A stretch of 12,023 nucleotides of DNA from JBAZOO01 sp041648735 (GTDB taxonomy: Bacteria > Verrucomicrobiota > Lentisphaeria > Oligosphaerales > CAITYL01), in contig JBAZOO010000051.1 of NCBI GenBank assembly GCA_041648735.1, positions 1 through 12,023 on the forward strand, in the 5' to 3' direction. The notes under the pieces were generated by a model, which worked only from the letters and a program-made list of their open reading frames with translations, was not told the DNA's origin and did not search any database. A program made the translations under genes and the position numbers. Every line of letters begins with the position of its first letter. Within the stretch, counting starts at the first letter, position 1. This document shows positions 7,495 to 12,023 of this stretch, piece by piece.

Positions 7495-9927
7495 TCACCA
7501 GGTTCGGGTTGCCGGGTTGCCGGCGGCTTCGCCGCGGACGGAAACGTCCAGGGCGAGGATGCGCCAGCCGTTGACCCGTTCGCTGTCCAACGGGTTCGCC
7601 AGGGGCGCCTTTTGGCTCATCTCCAGCTCAAAGAGGAAACGGCCGGTCAAGGGGTCGAGCAATTCCGCCGGCGGCTGGCTGAAGCTGAACTCGCCGTCCT
7701 TGAAGACGCCGGGCGCCGCCGGTGTCCGCGGGTTGTGGGAGAGGAGCCGGGCGGTGACGGCGACGTTGCCGCCGGGATTGGCCAGGTCCAGCCGCAGGCG
7801 CACCGTGGCCGGGCGCAGCGGCAGCAGTTCGGGCGGCAGCCGGGCGGCGAAGCGGTAGCTTTCCTTGGGCGCCCGCAGCACGGCCTCCTGCCAGGCGCCG
7901 TCGCGGTGGAGCAGGCGGGTGCGGGTGTCGCCGGGTTCGAGGCGGATCAGGTCGGGGGTGATGAGGAAGCTGTCGGCGGCGCGTTCCAGGTTGGCCGGCA
8001 CCAGGTCGATTTGGTAGCGGTATTCGGACCAGGCGTCGGGCGCCAGTTCGAGGAGGGCGGCCCGTTCTTGGGGGATGGGGCGGAGCAGGGCGACGCAGGG
8101 GGTGGCGAGGTTCAGGCTGGCGAGCCAGGCCTCGACGCTGGTGAGGGTCGGGTCGGCCTGGACCAGCCCGGCGGCGGCGCGCGGCGCGTCGGCGAGCCGT
8201 CCCTCCCGCAGGGCCAGCCGGCGGCTGCCGGCCGGGAGGAGCAGGAGTGAGTGCTGGCCGGGGCGCAGGGCGGCCGGCGGCGTCCACGGCCGCAGGCGGC
8301 AGCCGTCGCGGTCGCTGCGCAGCACGGGCAGTTCCGGGGCGGCGGGGGTGCCGCCGCCAGCCGTGCCGGCGAGCCGGAGGCGGAAGATGCGGGGGCGGAG
8401 GGGGGCGACGGCGAGGGCGTCGAGCCGCTGGCGGTCGTCCGTGCCCATGCTCACCCGCAGGGGGGGGCTGAGCGTGGCGGCGGCCTGGGTGCGGGTGGGG
8501 CGGACGAGCGGATAGAAGAAGGCTTCCTGCTCCGGTGGGGCGGCCACGGTGGGGCGGGCTTCGGACTTGCTGAAGAGGCTGCCGGTGGCCAGCCCCCCGA
8601 GGTCGGCCCCTTCCCAGACGTTGACGCTGACCGCGGTCATGCCGCGCGGCGGCTGGCTGGACACCAGCCGGCGGGAGGCGGCCAGGATGGCGAAGGTGAA
8701 GAGCAGCGCCGTCAGCCCGGCCGCCGCCCAGCCCGCCGTGTGCTTGCGCAGGCGGAAGGCCAGGAGCAGGAGGAAGGCGAGGGTGCCGAGGTAGGCCGCC
8801 AGGATCAGGCGGATGACCTGGACGGGGGGGATGCGGAACCCCTGCAACTGCTGGAGCAGGGCGTCCATGGCGCCGGCGCCGGCGCCGTCGGGCGGCCCGG
8901 CGGGGATGTGGGTGAGAAGGTGATTCCACAGCGGTGGCGCCAGCGGCGGATCCGCCTGTCCGGCCTTGAACGGGTCGAACCCGAGCATCAGGACGTGGCC
9001 GAGGCCAGCGCGGCGGCACCAGGCGGCGGGGCGGCCGTCCCAGGCGAGGGTTGTGGGGTTGGTGCCGGGGGTGGGGAGTGGTTCCAGCAAGGTGAAGCGC
9101 GGGGGTGGGAGCGGGTCGCCATGCGCGTCCCGGCCGGCGGTGGGGCTGGGGGGGAGGCCGAGGCCGGCGCGGAGGCCGGCCGTGCCCTCCACGAGCCGAG
9201 TTGCCGCGGGAAATGCCGGCAGGAGGTCCTGGAGCGGGGAGCTGGCCAGGGCCCGGGCCGTCTCCGGGTCGGCGAGGAGCAGGGTGCCGCCCAGATGCAC
9301 GAAGTCGCGCAGGGCCTGCTGCTGGGCGGCGGCGAGCTGGTCCAGCCGGGGGCGGGCGAGGATGACGGCGACGGCGGCGCCATAGCCGGCGGCGCTTTCG
9401 GGCGCCTGGGCAGCCTTGTAGAGGTTGAAGCTGACGGGGGCGAGGAGCCCCTTGGTGCGTTTGGGGTCGGCGATTTCGCTGTAGCCGGCGAAGTCGGGGT
9501 CGTCATTGAGGATGGCGAGGCAGAGGCGGGCGCTGCCGTCGAGCTTGGTCAGCGCCTTGGTCCGGTCGAGCCGCCGGCCGTCCTGGAGCAGGCTGACCTG
9601 GTAGGATTCGCTGCGGGCGGTGAAGACGGGGAAGCGGTCGCTGAGGGCGGCGCGGGGGCCGATGCGGACCGTCTTGCTGTAGACTGGGGCGTCGGCCACC
9701 CCTTCCGCCTCGACCTGCACGGTCACTTCGGCCGCCACGGGATCCGGGTTTTCCACCGTGAACTGCAAGTAGGCGACGGTTTCGGCGCTTCTGGGCGGCA
9801 CGAAGCCGGCCTGGAGGACGGCGCCGCGCAGGATCGGGGCCGCCGTCGCCGCGCTGCCCGCCGCCGCCAGGGCGAGCAGGAGCAGGGCCAGGGATCGGGG
9901 AAGCTGGATTGCCTGCCGGATGGTCAT
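7495..9927 (-). CDS. Large membrane-anchored extracytoplasmic protein of the ABC-2 cluster
   Basis: An 810-residue protein that I cannot assign to a named family. Residues 1-30 form a clear signal peptide: two Arg, then LALLLLALAAAG, then SAATAAP with a plausible cleavage after TAA or ATA. Residues about 45-120 look like a beta sandwich (VAYLQFTVENPDPVAAEVTV). About 137-345 look like a class-I glutamine amidotransferase-like fold: LCLAILNDDP, then AVAVILARP, then LRDFVHLGGTLLLADPET and GLGHVLMLGFDPF. The nucleophile Cys of real amidotransferases is not evident, so it is probably a binding fold. Two membrane helices follow (about 371-391 and 398-417), joined by FRLRKH, then about 390 residues of beta-rich sequence. 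The ATG at 9927 was chosen over a GTG at 10008 because only the ATG puts the signal peptide at the N-terminus; no strong Shine-Dalgarno precedes it. It leads the operon, seven bases before the ATPase. By analogy with GldG-like auxiliary proteins it may be the outside partner of the transporter, but this is inference. Confidence 0.82.
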   Translation of the reverse strand: MTIRQAIQLPRSLALLLLALAAAGSAATAAPILRGAVLQAGFVPPRSAETVAYLQFTVENPDPVAAEVTVQVEAEGVADAPVYSKTVRIGPRAALSDRFPVFTARSESYQVSLLQDGRRLDRTKALTKLDGSARLCLAILNDDPDFAGYSEIADPKRTKGLLAPVSFNLYKAAQAPESAAGYGAAVAVILARPRLDQLAAAQQQALRDFVHLGGTLLLADPETARALASSPLQDLLPAFPAATRLVEGTAGLRAGLGLPPSPTAGRDAHGDPLPPPRFTLLEPLPTPGTNPTTLAWDGRPAAWCRRAGLGHVLMLGFDPFKAGQADPPLAPPLWNHLLTHIPAGPPDGAGAGAMDALLQQLQGFRIPPVQVIRLILAAYLGTLAFLLLLAFRLRKHTAGWAAAGLTALLFTFAILAASRRLVSSQPPRGMTAVSVNVWEGADLGGLATGSLFSKSEARPTVAAPPEQEAFFYPLVRPTRTQAAATLSPPLRVSMGTDDRQRLDALAVAPLRPRIFRLRLAGTAGGGTPAAPELPVLRSDRDGCRLRPWTPPAALRPGQHSLLLLPAGSRRLALREGRLADAPRAAAGLVQADPTLTSVEAWLASLNLATPCVALLRPIPQERAALLELAPDAWSEYRYQIDLVPANLERAADSFLITPDLIRLEPGDTRTRLLHRDGAWQEAVLRAPKESYRFAARLPPELLPLRPATVRLRLDLANPGGNVAVTARLLSHNPRTPAAPGVFKDGEFSFSQPPAELLDPLTGRFLFELEMSQKAPLANPLDSERVNGWRILALDVSVRGEAAGNPATRTW

Positions 9928-10004
9928 GTCGCGTGTCCGCGTCCGTGGTTGCCTGGCGCGCCGGCGGGCGCGGGGCCTTCCGTCATCCCAGGGTCTGGAA
10001 GCGC

Positions 10005-10035
10005 GCACCCCGGCTGGCGGGGCCGGCCGGGGTGC
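10005..10035 (-). terminator. Strong hairpin after pfp, likely terminator
   Basis: On the minus strand GCACCCCGGC (10035-10026) pairs perfectly with GCCGGGGTGC (10014-10005) around an 11-base loop, starting 12 bases after the pfp stop. Ten GC-rich pairs make a very stable stem, but no T-run follows. It separates pfp from the ABC-system operon, whose first start codon lies 77 bases further on. Confidence 0.5.
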
Positions 10036-10047
10036 TGAGGGGGGGGG

Positions 10048-11706
10048 TCAGGTGCGTTCCAGCTTCAGTGTGCAGGTCGGCTGGTCGCAGACTTCGGCGG
10101 GGCCGAAGTATTGGATCGGGCCGGGGTAGACGTAGTCCGTCTCGACTGCCCAGCGCCCGCGGGCGGCGGCGAAGGCCTGGAACGGCTTGCCGTCCAGCTC
10201 CACCAGCGCCTTGCGGATCACGGGCACGTCCTTGCCGTGGCGCCGCTCCAGGTTCATCAGCATGGTCAGGGGGATGCCGCCCGCCGTCCAGGCCGTCGCC
10301 GGCTGGGCGAGGTTGCGGACGCTGGCCATGTAGCCGGTCTTGCCCGCCGCGACCAGCGCCGCCGCGGTGTAGCCGAGGCTGTAGCAGTAGTCGGCGTCGA
10401 AGTTGGAGGGGGCGGCGCAGCGCCCCTCGTAGCCGAAGAAGTGGTTCTGGGCGCTGAACTTGCCGCTGTAGCTGCCGGCCTTGGCCAGCGTCTTCAGCTC
10501 GCTTTCCACCATCTCCATCAGCAGCTTCTCGGTCTCGATCCGGCTGACCTGGACGTTGCCGTGCGGGTCGCGGTCCATGATGAGCTGGGCCTGGATCGCC
10601 TTTGGCAGGCTGCCGTAGACCGGCTGGGCTTCGGCACCGAGCTTGCCGAGGACGAAGGCGATGCGGGCGTCAATCCCGTCGAGCCGCTCGTAGGCCGCGG
10701 CCTCGTGGGCGAGCAGGTCGTTGAGTTCGGCAATCAGCTTCTTCATTTCCGGGACGAACTCGATCAGCCCCTCGGGGATCAGCGCCACGCCGAAGTTGCA
10801 CTTCCGCTCGGCCCGGCGGGCGACCACGGCGGCGATCTGGGTGACGATCTCCCTGAGGGTCGTCTTCTTGGCCGCAATCTCCTCGGAGACCAGGCAGACG
10901 TTGGCATGGGTCTGCAGGGCGCATTCCAGGGCGATGTGCGAGGCGCTGCGCCCCATCAGCTTGATGAAGTGCCAGTATTTCTTGGCGGAGTTCGCGTCGC
11001 GCCCGATGTTGCCGATCAGCTCGCTGTAGAGCTTGGTGGCGGTGTCGAAGCCGAAGGAGGTCTCGATCCATTCGTTCTTCAGGTCGCCGTCAATGGTCTT
11101 CGGGCAGCCGACCACCTGGATGCCGGTCCGCTGCTGGAGCATGTATTCGGCCAGGAGGCAGGCATTGGTGTTGGAATCGTCGCCGCCAATGACCACCAGG
11201 GCGGTGATGCCGTGCCGCTGGCAGTTGGCGATGACCTTGGCGAACTGCTCGGGGGTTTCGAGCTTGGTGCGGCCGGAGCCGATGATGTCGAAGCCGCCGG
11301 TGTTGCGGTAGGCGGCGATGCCGGCATCGTCGAAGACCTGGTACTTGTCCTCGATCAGGCCGCTGGGGCCGCCGAGGAAGCCGAAGAGTTCGTTCCGCGG
11401 GTTCACCGCCTTCAGGCCGTCGTAGAGCCCGGCAATGACGTTGTGCCCGCCGGGCGCCTGGCCGCCGGAGAGGATCACGCCGGCCTTGAGGGGCTGGGCG
11501 CCACCGAGGCCGGCGCCGGCTGCGAAGGAGACCAGCGGCAGGCCATAGGTGTTCGGGAAGAGCGCCTTGACGGCCTCCTGGTCGGCCACCGCCTGGGTCG
11601 CGGCCCCGGCCGTGGCGGCGACGGCCATGCCGTTCTTGGCGAAGACGGTGGGCAGTTTGGGCTGGTAGCCGGCGCGGGCTTGCTGCAAAGCGGAAATTTC
11701 GGCCAT
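10048..11706 (-). CDS. pfp: Diphosphate-fructose-6-phosphate 1-phosphotransferase (PPi-dependent phosphofructokinase)
   Basis: A 552-residue cytoplasmic enzyme that reversibly phosphorylates fructose 6-phosphate to fructose 1,6-bisphosphate using pyrophosphate instead of ATP. GGQAPGGHNV (81-90) forms the phosphate-donor loop, and GGDDSN (174-179) carries the second Asp that blocks ATP and marks PPi use. PKTIDGDL (202-209) carries the matching Lys and the catalytic Asp, and MGR (251-253) binds fructose 6-phosphate. ATP-dependent enzymes have GGDGS and PGTIDND at these places. The length of about 550 fits the long PFP-beta/plant-like clade rather than the 320-residue bacterial PfkA. The start is the ATG at 11706 with AAGGAG 12 bases upstream; an in-frame TTG at 11739 would add 11 residues but would place that AAGGAG inside the coding sequence. 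The gene appears monocistronic, with a hairpin after it. It would let glycolysis and gluconeogenesis share one reversible step. Confidence 0.95.
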   Translation of the reverse strand: MAEISALQQARAGYQPKLPTVFAKNGMAVAATAGAATQAVADQEAVKALFPNTYGLPLVSFAAGAGLGGAQPLKAGVILSGGQAPGGHNVIAGLYDGLKAVNPRNELFGFLGGPSGLIEDKYQVFDDAGIAAYRNTGGFDIIGSGRTKLETPEQFAKVIANCQRHGITALVVIGGDDSNTNACLLAEYMLQQRTGIQVVGCPKTIDGDLKNEWIETSFGFDTATKLYSELIGNIGRDANSAKKYWHFIKLMGRSASHIALECALQTHANVCLVSEEIAAKKTTLREIVTQIAAVVARRAERKCNFGVALIPEGLIEFVPEMKKLIAELNDLLAHEAAAYERLDGIDARIAFVLGKLGAEAQPVYGSLPKAIQAQLIMDRDPHGNVQVSRIETEKLLMEMVESELKTLAKAGSYSGKFSAQNHFFGYEGRCAAPSNFDADYCYSLGYTAAALVAAGKTGYMASVRNLAQPATAWTAGGIPLTMLMNLERRHGKDVPVIRKALVELDGKPFQAFAAARGRWAVETDYVYPGPIQYFGPAEVCDQPTCTLKLERT

Positions 11707-11718
11707 GGTCGGAAAATG

Positions 11719-11724
11719 CTCCTT
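11719..11724 (-). promoter_or_regulatory. Ribosome binding site of pfp
   Basis: AAGGAG on the minus strand, 12 bases before the ATG at 11706. The spacing is long for a standard site, but no other candidate is near, and it argues against the upstream in-frame TTG as start. Confidence 0.5.
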
Positions 11725-11790
11725 GCGGATGGATTGCAACTTTCGCCGCCGCGGGGAACCTTCCCCCCGCCGCCGCGGAAAAGCTTGGTC

Positions 11791-11818
11791 AACCTAATTC
11801 CGGCCCGGTGATTTTCAA
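11791..11818 (-). promoter_or_regulatory. Possible sigma-70 promoter of pfp
   Basis: On the minus strand TTGAAA (11818-11813) matches the -35 consensus in five of six positions. It is followed 16 bases later by TAGGTT (11796-11791), a poor -10 with three of six. It lies in the AT-richer patch upstream of pfp, which would give a leader of about 80 bases. That leader contains a small GGGGAA/TTCCCC palindrome near 11754-11767. Confidence 0.3.
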
Positions 11819-11900
11819 CCGTGGCCGTGGTCCAAGGGACTGGTGCCGGCGCCGCTCTGACGAATTGCGAGTTTGTCCCGCTGATTTGACCTGAAACTAG

Positions 11901-12023
11901 TACACAGTAAAGTTTAAAGTTGCGGATAAAGACGCTTCAGCTTGATGCGGGCATCGCTGGTGGTGAACCGCCATTGGATTTTAGCGTTGCGGTTATCTCG
12001 GCAGGTGTTCCAGGCCGCGGCTT
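11901..12023 (-). mobile_element. End of an IS630-type insertion sequence entering from the right
   Basis: From about 11860 rightwards the GC content drops compared with the genes to the left, and a transposase 3' end is present. IS630/Tc1 elements insert at TA; a TA at 11901-11902 directly precedes CACAGTAAAGTTTAAAG, which is a reasonable candidate for the terminal inverted repeat, 11 bases before the transposase stop. The other end of the element is outside the window, so the exact border is a guess. Confidence 0.55.
11914..12023 (-). CDS. IS630-family transposase, C-terminal fragment (gene continues beyond window)
   Basis: The minus strand reads in frame from 12021 to a TAA at 11914-11916, giving 35 residues. 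They include NRNAKIQWRFTTSDARIKLK and then RLYPQL. The WRFTTxDARIKLKRLYP ending is the familiar C-terminus of IS630-type DDE transposases. The catalytic DDE residues and start lie outside the window, so it cannot be said whether the copy is intact. It reads toward pfp on the same strand, with 207 bases between its stop and the pfp start, so read-through into pfp is possible. Confidence 0.75.
   Translation of the reverse strand, partial: AAAWNTCRDNRNAKIQWRFTTSDARIKLKRLYPQL

Noticed and set aside
8251..10038. Plus-strand open frame of 595 codons opposite the 810-residue protein gene
   Set aside because: Same cause: a GC-driven mirror frame with no recognisable domain. The opposite strand has a signal peptide and membrane helices.
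10111..11811. Plus-strand open frame of 566 codons opposite pfp
   Set aside because: pfp has all family motifs on the minus strand; the mirror frame is Gly/Ala/Asp/Val-rich without structure.

Overview
This is a GC-rich bacterial window with every intact gene on the minus strand. The style suggests a PVC-group bacterium (Verrucomicrobiota, Kiritimatiellota, Lentisphaerota or Planctomycetota). The clues are a Hanks-type Ser/Thr kinase, a pyrophosphate-type phosphofructokinase of the long PFP class, Ala/Pro-rich proteins, an ABC-2/HEAT-repeat gene cluster, and an accessory stretch of short GGGACAGG-type and CACGGAGGCCACGG-type repeats. The phylum is an inference from style, not a proven assignment.

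Layout from left to right. 1-429: N-terminal part of a Ser/Thr protein kinase, running off the left edge. 621-1970: mtaB, a radical-SAM tRNA methylthiotransferase, with an 18-G homopolymer 12 bases upstream of its start codon. 1971-2953: about 1 kb of gene-free accessory DNA. It holds a decayed transposase N-terminus on the plus strand (frameshifted by a 19-bp tandem duplication and carrying an internal deletion), three direct copies and one short inverted piece of a roughly 70-bp repeat, a strong hairpin, and seven tandem copies of an 18-bp unit. 2954-9927: four closely spaced minus-strand genes that look like one operon. In transcription order they are a large membrane-anchored extracytoplasmic protein with a GATase-like segment, an ABC ATPase, an internally duplicated ABC-2 permease, and a HEAT-repeat protein. 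10048-11706: PPi-dependent phosphofructokinase, followed by a strong hairpin. 11901-12023: the 3' end of an IS630-type transposase entering from the right edge, in DNA of visibly lower GC.

How the genes may work together. The ATPase and the fused two-half permease supply the parts of one complete ABC-2 type transporter. The first gene gives a secreted or membrane-anchored accessory protein and the last a repeat scaffold, so the set reads as one dedicated envelope system of unknown substrate, loosely reminiscent of the Gld-type ABC/auxiliary arrangement. This four-gene set is the best candidate for an undescribed system here. mtaB (tRNA modification), pfp (glycolysis/gluconeogenesis) and the kinase look like separate transcription units. 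The accessory stretch between mtaB and the operon is a graveyard of small repeats and insertion-sequence debris.
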